Source of the DNA: Hirundichthys speculiger | Lineage: Eukaryota; Chordata; Actinopteri; Beloniformes; Exocoetidae | Assembly: GCA_018398805.1 (NCBI GenBank) | Contig: JAGFBZ010000722.1 | Coordinates: forward strand, 124,001 to 188,000 | DNA length: 64,000 nt | Reading direction: 5' to 3' | Shown here: piece after piece, positions 33,101 to 42,325 of the stretch | Numbering within the stretch: position 1 is the stretch's first letter | Layout of the letters: each line of letters begins with the position of its first letter | Program-made: the position numbers and the translations under genes | The notes under the pieces: model-generated | Told to the model about the DNA's origin: nothing | The model's database searches: none | What the model saw: only the letters and a program-made list of their open reading frames with translations

Positions 33101-35954
33101 ATTAGTCCAGTCCTGAGGTCTCTGCACTGGTCCTGACTAGAACCAGGAAATACGACCATATTAGTCCAGTCCTGAGGTCTCTGCACTGGTCCTGACTAGA
33201 ACCAGGAAATACAACCATATTAGTCCAGTCCTGAGGTCTCTGCACTGGTCCTGACTAGAACCAGGAAATACAACCATATTAGTCCAGTCCTGAGGTCTCT
33301 GCACTGGTCCTGACTAGAACCAGGAAATACAACCATATTAGTCCAGTCCTGAGGTCTCTGGCTTCCTGTCACTCAGAGAATAGACTTTAAAACAGCTCTA
33401 CTTGTGTTCAAGTCTCTTCATGGCCCCAAAGTCCATCTCTGACATGTTAGATCCATATGAACCAACCTGGACTCTGAGAACCTCAGGTAGTGGTCTCCTG
33501 CTGGTGTCCCAGAGTCAGGACTAAACAAGGTGAAGCTGCATTTCAGTTTTATGTTCCTAAAATCCGGAACAGTCTTCCAGAAGATGTGAGACAGACATGA
33601 ACTCTGACAATGTTCAGATCCAGACTGAAAACAGTTCTGTTTAGATGTGCAAGATGATGACTGAAAGGATTTTATCTGCACTCTTAATTTTTAAATAAAT
33701 TTATTTTTCTTTTTAATTTTTAATTAAATTTATTAATGATTATTTTTATGCTTGTATGGAAGGATTCTATTTGCCTTCTTGTGATTTTATGCATCTGTAA
33801 AACACTTTGAATTGCCTTGTGTTCGAATTGTGCTCTACAAATAAACTAGCCTTGCCTATATGGGAGAACTGTTGTGCTTGGCGGAGGTCTGCGCTATCCG
33901 AGTGCTTTTTTAGTTAAACATTTGTTTATTTTTAATGACCTCTCATGGACTACCTGCAGTACCTCGACAGCCCCGCAGGGAGCCGCGGCCCACACTTTAG
34001 GAATCACTGGGCTTAAGTACTTGTGGCTCGGTAACTGGTAGCGTCCATCAAGTGTCTTTATCATGTTCCTAAAGCCACTTTTTTCCACTGTAAGAAATGG
34101 AGCCATGACCTTACACAAGTATACATTAATGGCATTTGTAATATCAATCCACCTCTGATTCTTTTTGTCGAACGAAGTGATCGACATTGCCCCATACCTG
34201 TCAAGTTTTGGATTTAAAAATAAGGGAAATTTTCTGGGGCCCGCCACGAGCAGTATCCCTTACATTTTTGGTGTATGACTTTATGACTGTTTTGGAAGGA
34301 GTGTATTTGTGGACTGGTCCAGAGTAGTTTATTTTACATGAGAAAAGACAGTTCTGTTGTCTAACGACATCCTATTCTCTGTAACAATAAATTTTTCTTC
34401 GCGCTGTCACTCATCGGATGTCACACACTAACCTCATGACATCTACCACCTACAGTACCTGTAGTAGCTGCTGCTGTGGCAGTTATCACGAGACAAATTG
34501 ACAGATCTCAGATTGGGAATGTTTTTTTGTTTTTTGTTTTCACTCCGCCCGATGCGGTATTATTATTTCTTAATAACGCAGGTTAAAATACAGGGAGATT
34601 TACGGGAAAATACTAATACGGGAGGACGGCAGGAGAGAAGAGTAAAATACGGGACTTTCCCGGCCAAAACAGGATACTTGACAGATATGCGTTGCACCAG
34701 TCTTTTTTATTAGCACTCCTCACCTCGCTCCACGTTTGCAACCGCTGCCATGTTTTCACATTCACTTTCGACCACAGTCAAATTGCGGTAGGTCGATATT
34801 GTAAAAATCTCTACCGTTAGCTACATTTATACTGTTTATACCACCTACTCCTACCCAAATCCCTCCCTTTTTACTATAATGAGGGAAGGACTCAAGGATT
34901 CCGTGTGCATCCTTTTCATACTCATTTTGAGAGTTTGAGTGTACCGCTCGACCAAAAATATAGTGCATGATATTAATAAAGTTTGTATCGACATTTATGT
35001 TTGTTCTCTGACTTTTCCTTTGGTCCAGCAGATAAAGAGCACGATTCTTTCATATCCTACGATAAACCTTTTATCAATAATGTCAAAAACAGAACTTTTG
35101 TCACACAATTTCAAATTTTGCAAAACTCATGTCTTTTTAATTGGACAATAGGAAAATTGAGACTTTTGTTCCAAAATCACAAATCTTGAAAAAATTTATC
35201 GGACAATTGCAATTTTTTAATGACTTTTTTTGTTTAAAAAAAAAAGACTTATTATTGCCCAAAACTCATGAAATTTGACTCAGGGATTAACAATGGGAAC
35301 CTCTATCAAATTTCAGAGGCTGATCCGGATCTGATCCAGAAGGAGGATTTTATCGCAATCTGTAAATCACTATATGGGAGAACTGTTGCGCTTGGCAGAA
35401 GTCTGCGCTCTCTGAGTGCTTTTCTGGTTTATGGTTTGTTTTTGTTTTTGGTTTCAATCCCATGGATGGTATCTGTCAATTAGAAACAGTATTGTCTCTT
35501 TTTGTTTCTTTATTTTGGCCCATTACTCTGGTCGGCCCAGTTGGGTAAAAACTATTCCACCATTTTTTATATCTGCAACATCTTGACCACCAATTCCAGG
35601 TTTTAAAGTATTTTTATCTTTTTATTTTATTTTATTTTTTGCTTTGTGGTCTCTGGTTTCAGTTTACTCTAGAGTAAGTACCACCTGGTCACATATATAA
35701 ACAGATCTGTTGCAGGGCCTTGAGGCCCAGATAAAACGAAGCGTTGGTCTGGATTTGACTGTGACCCAGAAGAACGTGACTCCTCTTCATCAGCCTGAGA
35801 GCCCAGCGGTTCATGACAAGTACTCTCTGTGTGTTGGATAGACATGAAGACCTGGGTCCGTGTTGTGTTGGTACCTACTGGATGTTACAGAGGAAGCTGC
35901 CGGCTGGAAGCCGCTGAGCAAGGCAGTCCATCCCAGAACCAGGGGAGCCAGCAT
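21000..35954 (-). CDS. ColQ-like collagen (acetylcholinesterase collagenic tail peptide-like)
   Basis: Minus-strand gene with coding exons 35875-35954, 30021-30133, 29868-29909, 29718-29744, 29564-29636, 28529-28594, 25326-25352, 25183-25227, 25066-25102, 24911-24991, 22876-22972, 21271-21365 and 21000-21158. In order they encode a signal peptide, a proline-rich stretch after a cysteine ([11 protein letters not shown]) like the ColQ PRAD, short Gly-X-Y exons, a CSCS motif at the end of the helix, and a segment ending [16 protein letters not shown]. ColQ has the same layout; its PRAD binds tetramers of acetyl- or butyrylcholinesterase at the synaptic basal lamina. The cysteine-rich ECDDGN tail of classical ColQ is not seen. 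Two collagen exons carry a surplus base, and the signal-peptide exon does not join the PRAD exon in frame. Short collagen exons may have been missed. Confidence 0.8.
21271..21365 (-). CDS. ColQ-like exon: end of collagen helix and CSCS motif
   Basis: Enters in phase 1 (G|GT) after CTCCCAG and encodes [20 protein letters not shown], then a linker ending DEIPA. Donor GTCAGT, phase 0. The paired cysteines right after the last Gly-X-Y match the cysteine motif at the helix/C-domain border of ColQ. Confidence 0.8.
21690..21955 (+). mobile_element. LINE 3' tail fragment with (ATTC)n end
   Basis: Contains GGAAATGTAATTTCACTGTG and ends in a run of ATTC repeats (about 21933-21953). This is the usual form of CR1/L2-type LINE 3' ends in fish. 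No coding part remains. It lies in a ColQ-like intron. Confidence 0.55.
22057..22527 (-). repeat. CAG-rich minisatellite in ColQ-like intron
   Basis: Tandem, variable units built from GGAACCAGCAGCAGATCTGCA and shorter GGAACCAGTAGCA blocks across about 470 bp. The minus strand reads open for the whole array (repeated CWFL and [11 protein letters not shown] strings), a by-product of the unit sequence. No splice sites include it, so I treat it as intronic. Confidence 0.88.
22876..22972 (-). CDS. ColQ-like exon: Gly-X-Y repeat
   Basis: 97 nt, phase 0 to phase 1. It encodes unbroken Gly-X-Y triplets beginning [19 protein letters not shown] and ending GEPGPPGQ. Its phase-1 end joins exactly to the phase-1 start of exon 21271-21365. 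Confidence 0.88.
23760..24360 (+). mobile_element. Probable DNA-transposon relic with Myb-like N-terminal fragment
   Basis: The stretch starts GTTTACATGGGAAGTTTAAT and ends TTTCCATGTAAACTC, an imperfect inverted arrangement of TTTACATGG motifs with repeated AATTCAGAATTA-type blocks. Inside, at about 24069, a short frame reads [20 protein letters not shown], like the start of a Myb/SANT (trihelix) accessory protein. Poly-C lies at about 24219-24235. Class and borders are uncertain. Confidence 0.4.
24552..24694. repeat. Foldback: perfect 26-bp inverted repeat with 91-nt loop
   Basis: The arm at 24552-24577 is the exact reverse complement of 24669-24694. Imperfect pairing continues outward (GTTACTTCCGC against GGCAGTAAC). 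It lies in a ColQ-like intron. I see no protein and no TSD. Confidence 0.85.
24911..24991 (-). CDS. ColQ-like exon: Gly-X-Y repeat with one Gly replaced
   Basis: 81 nt in phase 0, between acceptor GTTTCAG and donor GTAGGT. Encodes [20 protein letters not shown] then PGERGNN. The obligate glycine of the fifth triplet is Ala (codon GCG at 24953-24955). Confidence 0.86.
25066..25102 (-). CDS. ColQ-like exon: Gly-X-Y repeat with 1-nt insertion
   Basis: Encodes GERGIPGT and then loses the Gly-X-Y frame. Dropping one base near 25076-25080 restores PGEK before donor GTAGAA. The exon is 37 nt, where 36 is expected between phase-0 neighbours. Likely sequence error. Confidence 0.8.
25183..25227 (-). 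CDS. ColQ-like exon: Gly-X-Y repeat
   Basis: 45 nt in phase 0 encoding [15 protein letters not shown], with donor GTGAGG. Short exons in multiples of nine bases are typical of collagen genes. Confidence 0.88.
25326..25352 (-). CDS. ColQ-like exon: Gly-X-Y repeat
   Basis: 27 nt in phase 0 encoding GGKGRKGFR, between acceptor TTTGCAG and donor GTGAGC. Confidence 0.83.
25980..26400 (+). mobile_element. Dispersed fish repeat fragment (TTTAGCAGACACTTTTATCC)
   Basis: TCATTTAGCAGACACTTTTATCCAAAGC-type sequence at about 25988-26020 is a very common fish interspersed repeat. The rest of the stretch is non-coding and its border is unclear. Confidence 0.4.
26401..28500. other. ColQ-like intron, nothing recognised
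   Basis: AT-rich sequence with a T run at about 27632-27654. Two minus-strand frames at 27396-27877 are open but resemble no family I recognise. I found no further Gly-X-Y exon here, though a 27- or 36-nt exon could be missed by eye. Confidence 0.45.
28529..28594 (-). CDS. ColQ-like exon: Gly-X-Y repeat
   Basis: 66 nt in phase 0 encoding [20 protein letters not shown] then IK, between acceptor TCCACAG and donor GTACTG. The final triplet has an extra residue (GMIK), a short break in the helix. Confidence 0.83.
28690..28920 (-). mobile_element. Tc1-like or similar transposon remnant
   Basis: Contains CAAGGAATCTGGAGGAATTTC and flanking sequence of a type dispersed in fish genomes. Frames are broken and no terminal repeats remain. 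Confidence 0.35.
29564..29636 (-). CDS. ColQ-like exon: Gly-X-Y repeat with 1-nt insertion
   Basis: Encodes GDPGVDG, then needs one base dropped at about 29613-29618 to continue as [17 protein letters not shown]. It is 73 nt where 72 is expected, with donor GTAACA. The restored frame is perfect Gly-X-Y, so a one-base sequence error is likely. Confidence 0.82.
29718..29744 (-). CDS. ColQ-like exon: first Gly-X-Y triplets
   Basis: 27 nt in phase 0 encoding GCRGPKGVK, between acceptor TTTGCAG and donor GTACAG. The cysteine near the start of the helix recalls the N-terminal cysteine of ColQ that helps link strands. Confidence 0.84.
29868..29909 (-). CDS. ColQ-like exon: start of collagen domain
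   Basis: 42 nt in phase 0 encoding [14 protein letters not shown], between acceptor CTCTCCAG and donor GTGCCA. It joins the PRAD exon to the first collagen triplets. Confidence 0.8.
30021..30133 (-). CDS. ColQ-like exon: proline-rich attachment domain (PRAD)
   Basis: Encodes [17 protein letters not shown] and then [20 protein letters not shown], with acceptor GTCTGCAG and donor GTGAAC. A cysteine followed by [11 protein letters not shown] resembles the ColQ PRAD, around which four cholinesterase C-terminal helices pack. Human ColQ has [14 protein letters not shown] at this place. Only one cysteine is seen here. Confidence 0.75.
30650..31016 (+). mobile_element. Unclassified interspersed repeat, left part (split by L2 insertion)
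   Basis: Starts near TTAACTCTGCTAAGGAGG, carries a (TGTC)n run at about 30686-30702, and ends in CTATATG. It continues after the L2 element at about 33863-33915 (GGAGAACTGTTGTGCTTGGC). An unsplit copy of the junction region exists at 35255-35425, which shows that this is one repeat. Confidence 0.7.
31017..33855 (+). mobile_element. L2-type LINE, decayed, with reverse transcriptase pieces
   Basis: Broken frames encode RT segments: [20 protein letters not shown] near 31340, then GFRPHH, a degenerate YAED in place of the YADD catalytic box near 31840, and LDYCNGL near 32223. The 3' part ends with a UTR-like AAACACTTTGAATTGCC stretch. The flanking CTATATG (31010-31016, 33856-33862) is a 7-bp target duplication. 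Stops and frameshifts make it non-functional. It lies in a ColQ-like intron. Confidence 0.82.
32300..33358 (+). repeat. 59-bp minisatellite, about 18 units, inside the L2 LINE
   Basis: Units such as CTGACTAGAACCAGGAAATA...CTCTGCACTGGTC recur every 59 bp with few changes (CGACC/CAACC, AGA/AAA, CTCTG/CTCCG). The unit corresponds to the L2 coding stretch for VLTRTR..RSLHW, near the C terminus of the LINE protein. A 59-bp period does not keep a frame, so the expansion happened after the element lost function. Confidence 0.93.
33894..34247 (-). pseudogene. hAT transposase fragment (ZBED-like)
   Basis: A 117-codon minus-strand frame contains [20 protein letters not shown], then [19 protein letters not shown] and LPSHKY. 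The order and spacing of [15 protein letters not shown] fit hAT-superfamily transposases and ZBED1-like host proteins. It lacks the BED finger and the C-terminal dimerisation region, so it is a fragment. Confidence 0.65.
35255..35425 (+). mobile_element. Second copy of the unclassified interspersed repeat (unsplit)
   Basis: Matches 30890-31016 joined directly to 33863-33915: the GACTCAGGGATTAACAATGG region runs through CTATATGGGAGAACTGTTG without interruption. Serves as the empty-site reference for the L2 insertion. Confidence 0.8.
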
Positions 35955-35965
35955 CTCTTCTCTTC
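35875..35965 (-). CDS. ColQ-like exon: start codon and signal peptide (putative)
   Basis: After acceptor TTGTTGCAG there are 11 non-coding bases, then ATG at 35952-35954. The reading is [20 protein letters not shown] then SSVTSS, a good signal peptide, with donor AG|GTACCA. It ends in phase 2 while the PRAD exon needs phase 1. Either another exon, another donor or a one-base error lies between them. Assignment to this gene rests on strand, position and the signal peptide. Confidence 0.45.
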
Positions 35966-36412
35966 CTGCAACAACTGGATGTCGGTAACACAGAAATGAA
36001 ATGGGTTTCTTCTCCAGTCCTGGTGTCCTCATGTTCATTTAAATTTTTATTTCTTATTATGCCTCTGCGCGGTCATTACAGCGGGCTTGACATTAGCACA
36101 GCTGGATTAGCACAGCTAGGGAGGGAACCTATGAGGTCGCAGTCTTCCAAACTGCACACCGCTGACTCCCATGCAGTGGAGCGTGTCCTGAACGTTGGGA
36201 TGGCGGTCGTCATTGGTACATAGTATTCCACAGTTCAAGTAACTATGCTGTGGACGGTCGTGACAGACCTCTGCCGATAGTGGCCCACTGGATTATGGGA
36301 TACAGTGTGCAAGGCAGTCTGGTCAGCTGCATGCTGGAGATCTTTCCGGATGTAACGCACCATCTGGGCAGTTGCTTGGATCCTGCTACAGTTTAATTAA
36401 ATCATATGCTAG

Positions 36413-39400
36413 GGCTCAGCCCGAAAGGGAAACATGGGCCCCCACTCCAGTGGACTCACCACCTGCAGGAGGGGCCATAGAGGTCGGGTGCGCAGTGAGC
36501 TGGGCGGTGGCCGGATGCGGGGACCCTGGCGGTCCGATCCTTGGCTGCAGAAGCTAGCTCTAGGGACGTGGAATGTCACCTCTCTGGCGGGGAACGGATC
36601 CTGAGCTGGTGTGTGAGGTCGAGCGGTTCCAGCTAGATATAGTTGGACTCACCTCGACACACGGCTTGGGCTCTGGAACCAGTATCCTCGAGAGGGGTTG
36701 GACGCTTTTCCACTCTGGAGTTGCTCCGGGTGAGAGGCGCCGAGCTGGTGTGGGCATACTTATTGCCCCCCGACTTGGCGCCTGTACATTGGGGTTTACT
36801 CCGGTGGACGAGAGGGTAGCCTCTCTCCACCTCCGGGTGGGGGGACGGGTCCTGACTGTTGTTTGTGCTTACGCACCAAATAGCAGTTCAGAGTACCCAC
36901 CCTTTTTGGAGTCCTTGGATGGAGTATTGGAGAATGTTCCATCTGGGGACTCCCTCGTTCTGCTGGGGGACTTCAATGCTCACGTGGGCAACGACAGTGA
37001 GACCTGGAGGGGTGTGGTTGGGAGGCTGGGCCCCCCCGATCTGAACCAGAGTGGTGTTTCGTTGTTGGACTTCTGTGCTCGTCATGGACTGTCCATAACG
37101 AACACCATGTTCAAGCATAAGAGTGTCCACATGTGCACTTGGCACCAGGACACTCTAGGCCGCAGTTCGATGATCGACTTCATAATCGTATCGTCGGACT
37201 TGCGGCCGCATGTCTTGGACACTCGGGCGAAGAGAGGGGCGGAGCTGTCAACTGATCACCACCTGGTCACCACTTCCTGTCAGAAGGAGCTTTAACTCAC
37301 ACCTCTGGCGGAACTTCGATCATGTTCCGAGGGAGGCGGGGGACATTGAGTCCGAGTGGGCTATGTTCCGGGCCTCTATTGTTGAGGCGGCCGACCGGAG
37401 CTGTGGCCGTAAGGTCGTTGGTGCCTGTCGTGGCGGCAATCCCAGAACTCGTTGGTGGACACCAGCAGTGAGGGATGCCGTCAAGCTGAAGAAGGAGTCC
37501 TATAAGGCCTTTTTGGCATGTGGGACTCTGGAGGCAGCTGACAGGTATCGGCAGGCTAAGCGGGACGCGGCTTTGGCGGTTGCTGAGGCAAAAACTCGGA
37601 CATGGGAGGAGTTTGGAGAGGCCATGGAGAACGACTTCCGAACAGCTTCGACTTCGAAGAGATTCTGGTCCACCATCCGGCGTCTCAGGAGGGGGAAGCA
37701 GTGCTCCGTCAACACTGTATACAGTGGGGATGGGGAGCTGTTGACCTCGACTCGGGACGTTGTGGATCGGTGGAGGGAATACTTCGAAGACCTCCTCAAT
37801 CCCGCCGACACGTCTTCCAATGAGGAAGCAGAGTCTGGGGACTCAGGGGTGGACTCTCCTATCTCTGGGGCTGAGGTTGCCGAGGTGGTTAAAAAGCTCC
37901 TCGGTGGCAGGGCCCCAGGTGTGGATGAGATCCGCCCGGAGTTCCTCAAGGCTCTGGATGCTGAGGGGCTGTCTTGGTTGACACGCCTCTGCAGCATCGC
38001 GTGGACGTCGGGGACAGTACCGCTGGATTGGCAGACTGGGGTGGTGGTCCCCCTCTTTAAAAAGGGGGACCGGAGGGTGTGTTCCAACTACAGGGGGATC
38101 ACACTCCTCAGCCTCCCTGGGAAGGTCTATTCAGGGGTCCTGGAGAGGAGGGTCCGTCGGATAGTCGAATCTCGGATTGAGGAGGAGCAGTGTGGTTTTC
38201 GTCCCGACAGTGGAACGGTGGACCAGCTCTACACCCTCTTCAGGGTCTTGGAGGGGGCATGGGAGTTCGCCCAACCAGTCTACATGTGTTTTGTGGACTT
38301 GGAGAAGGCGTTCGACCGTGTTCCCCGGGGATTCCTGTGGGGGGTACTTCGGGAGTATGGGGTGCCGGACTCCCTTATACGGGCTGTCCGGTCCCTGTAC
38401 GACCGGTGCCAGAGTTTGGTCCGCATTGCCGGCAGTAAGTCGGATTCGTTTCCAGTGAGGGTTGGACTCCGCCAAGGCTGCCCTTTGTCACAGATTCTGT
38501 TCATTACTTTTATGGACGGAATTTCTAGGCGCAGTCGAGGTGTCGAGGGGATCCGGTTCGGTGGCCTCAGGATTGGGTCTCTGCTATTTGCAGATGATGT
38601 GGTTCTGTTGGCTTCATCAAGCCGTGATCTACAGCTCTCGCTGGAGCGATTCGCAGCCGGTTGTGAAGCGGCTGGGATGAGAATCAGCACCTCCAAATCC
38701 GAGACCATGGTCCTCAGCCGGAAAAGGGTGGAGTGCCCTCTCCGGGTTGGGGATGAGGTCCTTCCCCAAGTGGAGGAGTTTAAATATCTCGGGATCTTGT
38801 TCACGAGTGAGGGAAGGATGGAGCGGGAGATCGACAGACGGATCGGTGCGGCATCTGCAGTGATGCGGGTGCTGCGCCGGTTCTGTTGTGGTGAAAGAAG
38901 GAGCTGAGTCGGAAGGCGAAGCTCTCGATTTACTGGTCGATCTACGTTCCCACCCTCACCTATGGTCATGAGCTTTGAGTAGTGACCGAAAGAAGAACAA
39001 GATCGCGGATACAAGCGGCTGAAATGAGCTTCCTTCGCAGGGTGGCCGGGCTCTCCCTTAGAGATAGGGTGAGAAGCTCGGTCATCCGGGAGGGGCTCAG
39101 AGTAGAACCGCTGCTCCTCCGCATCGAGAGGAGCCAGATGAGGTGGCTCGGGCATCTGGTTAGGATGCCTCCTGGACGCCTCCCTGGTGAGGTGTTCCGG
39201 GCACGTCCCACTGGGAGGAGACCCCGGGGAAGACCCAGGACACGCTGGAGGGACTATGTCTCTCGGCTGGCCTGGGAACGCCTCGGGATCCCCCCAGAGG
39301 AGCTGGAAGAAGTGGCCGGGGAGAGGGGGGTCTGGGCTTCCTTACTCCGGCTGATGCCCCCGCGACCCGACCTCGGATAAGCGGAAGAAGACGTACCGTA

Positions 39401-39419
39401 CCGTACCGTACGTACCGTA
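36413..39419 (+). mobile_element. RTE-type LINE, nearly complete, with AP endonuclease and reverse transcriptase
   Basis: About 3.0 kb with a 10-bp target duplication CATATGCTAG (36403-36412, 39420-39429). The endonuclease part includes [12 protein letters not shown] and STDHHL. The RT part includes YRGITLLSLPGKVYSGVLER, CGFRPDSGTVDQLY and the catalytic FADDVVLLAS box. The C-terminal part has MRWLGHLVRMP. The 3' end carries a short tandem tail of TACCG units. The frame is broken at about 36590, 37290 and 38900, and a TGG-to-TGA change lies near 38976. These few lesions suggest a fairly recent insertion. Rex3/Expander-like assignment is inferred from the protein motifs. Confidence 0.88.
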
Positions 39420-39822
39420 CATATGCTAGTAGCGTAACTCACTGTTTAGAATAAGGCCTGAGTGTTTTTGTTTACCCCCTAAACAAAACTGGCCTTCGAG
39501 ATGCAAAATGAAGTTCATTGCAAGTCAACAATGAAGTAACTAAATGACATGGTGTCGCGTTTTACTGTGTTTTTTTCTTAATGGTATTTTTTATCCTGTA
39601 CTTCGAAGTGCACTTTTTTTACATGAGAGAAAAGCTTTCTTGATTTTTTTTTTTTTTTTTTTTTTTTAATTTTCCATCTAAGCTGATTTAGAACGGTGAT
39701 TAAGTTTTAAACAGCTAACTGGAGCGAATCAGTCCAAACAAGCTGGACGTCTCTAGTTTGGGGTTATTTTCAATAATCTGCACTCTGAAAGCTGTTCAAG
39801 AGAACTTAATATATATAAGAAC

Positions 39823-40979
39823 TAGGGCTGGGCAAGTTAACGCGTTATTGCATTAACGCAATAATTTATTAACGCCGACATTTATTTTATCGCGCGTTGA
39901 CGCATGTTGCTCACATGCTTTTGTTTTGAAAAATCTGTTTCTGGAACTGGAAAATAATTGACGGAAAACCATGCAGAAAAGCTATAACAGACATGCAGAA
40001 CGGTAAAAATGAGTTGCTACCCGAACTGTAAGGTACACAACCTTACAGTTCGGGTAGCAACTCAGGTAGGTATATTAATAATTCTGTCTGAAAAAAAAAA
40101 TCTGGACTGCAACAAAACTTTTGTGTCATTCCTCCATGTTCCATCAGATCTGCTCCATGTGTTCACTGTCCTGCTGTTCTCTAGCTGGTTACTGCAGTGT
40201 GGCTCCATCTAGTGGCACAGATGTGTAATGACAACAGAAAATCCAGTCCTCGATTATAAAACAAATTCAGTTCTGTGGCCCGTTTTTTTCATTTCGTATT
40301 TTTGATCCAAGTCTAAAATTGAAATATAAAAAAAAACAGGCTTTTTTTCAGTTTTTATGTGTTAGATTAAAAAACGAAAAACATAATAAAATGTCACTTT
40401 TTAATTTTATTTTAATTTTTGATTGAAAATTGAAAATGGAAAGAATTAATCATATGCGGATTGGTAAAGTTACTGAACTTTAACATGGACATTTTCATTT
40501 TAAAGTTCTCCCAGACGGAGGATTCAACAGAAACAAGGTTATTTATAACAACTGACAAGTTGAACTCCCCGTTAAAAGTTTCTGCTGTTACCTCAGAAAT
40601 TACCTGTTTTAATGTTCTGATTGTGCTGAGACACAATCATTTTGTTGGATTTTGTTTGTAGACTTTTTTTTATTTTTTATAAAAACAGGATGACATTAAT
40701 GTCCTGGCAGTGGCAATAAGCTTTATTTTATTTTACATTTTTTAAGATGAGATTTACACTAAATATGTGTTACTGACAAGTGCTGATGTTAAAAGTGTTT
40801 GAACAACAAATGTTATGACACTTTAGTTCATATGGCAGCAGAACATTTAAATAAAAGTGACCTTTACACTACTTTTGAATTTATTATTTGATTTTTCGTA
40901 TACAATGCGATTAATCGTGATTAATCAGGGAAATAATGCGCTTAATCGCGATTAAAATTTTAATCGTTGCCCAGCCCTA
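39823..40979 (+). mobile_element. hAT-type non-autonomous element, copy 2 of the TAGGGCTGGGCAA family
   Basis: Ends TAGGGCTGGGCAA and TTGCCCAGCCCTA, flanked by a perfect 8-bp duplication ATAAGAAC (39815-39822, 40980-40987). It is closely similar to copy 1 at 7437-8533. Near its left end it has a hairpin that copy 1 lacks. No transposase. Confidence 0.92.
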
Positions 40980-40987
40980 ATAAGAAC

Positions 40988-42325
40988 CAACATCACATCA
41001 GTGTTGGCTGATGTTTAATTCTGACTCTGACTGACGTTAAGGATAAATGAGACGAGTCAGCTTGTCATTCTGGAGCTGAATCAACCTCAGATCCATTTCT
41101 AGATGGTAAACTTTCACTGGGGATCACAAATGACATGAAACAGAGCAGCTTTGAGTGACAACAGGAAGTATGTTTGCACCATCGAGCATCGGCCCAAAGA
41201 GAAAGCAGCAACGCCAGAATAAACTTCTATTTTGAGCCTCTGACCAGACTCAGAAACATCAGTCCAGTTAAAGTGATGGTGTGGAAAGGCTCCCATTTTA
41301 ACTTGTACAGGAATGTCCTTCCATTCACTTCGCTGCCATCTCAAACCCTCATCAGTGACTACTGGATGTTGGATGCAAGATTGTCAGACGAGACCCTGGA
41401 ACTGTCTCGTTATGAGAACTCCCCTCTTAAGTTGCCTCCATCATTTAAGCTTTTATGCTGCAAACATCTTCTGCTCTCATTCAAATCTGCTTGGATTCAC
41501 ATCATTTTGATCCCAAATGTAAAGTTAACGCTCCCTGGAGTCCAAACGCAGACCTACGGTTGTTTTAAGTCCAGAACGTGATGTCCACCTCCTCTCATAT
41601 AAACTCATCCAGATACAGCATTAATGTTCCTGGTTTCATGGCACCATCAGGTGACCGCCTTCTAGCCCTGATCCTACAGGTTTGGTAGTGAGGTGAGATC
41701 TGGATCTGAGGACCAGCTGTGCTGGAAGGTTTGTCAAAGGCTGGTCTAAAACCATCCAGCTGCTTGGTATCTGGTACCATCAACTGGAGTCGTTCAGTTC
41801 TGCAGGAGTCGGCTGGAGAAACAGCTTTCCAGCAGCTGTGTTCATGTTTGGCTCGTGAGGATCTTCTTCAGACAGATTGACAGCTTGTTGCACTCGCGTT
41901 TTATTACTTAATCTTTCATCCTGTGATGCAGCGTAAGCACTTTTACAGCGAACACGCCTGCAGAGCAGAAAACATGCACCACAAGTGTCCTGCTCAAACT
42001 TCAGCTCCAATCCTGGCACCAGCTTTTCTTCTCTTTATCTTAAAAAAAAATCATGCATTTGCTCAAGAATAATTAAAAAAAAATAAAGATAAAAATCACA
42101 AACTGATTTCCTTTTGTTGTACAATGTGTACTGACAGCAACACAACCATCCCAGAACAGCATAAATAACTAATAATGTCATTACAAATGAGCATTCCACT
42201 GGATAATCAGTAAAATACCTCTTTGATGAAGCTGTAACCCCAGCAGGTGAACGTGGACACAGGAACTCACATTTAACACACCGGTTCAGCAGGTTAAAGT
42301 CTCAGCATCCAGCATGCATCCTTAC
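40988..42325. other. ColQ-like intron 1, nothing recognised
   Basis: No exon or repeat with defined ends seen. A 135-codon plus-strand frame at 41174-41581 has no recognisable homology. Confidence 0.45.
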
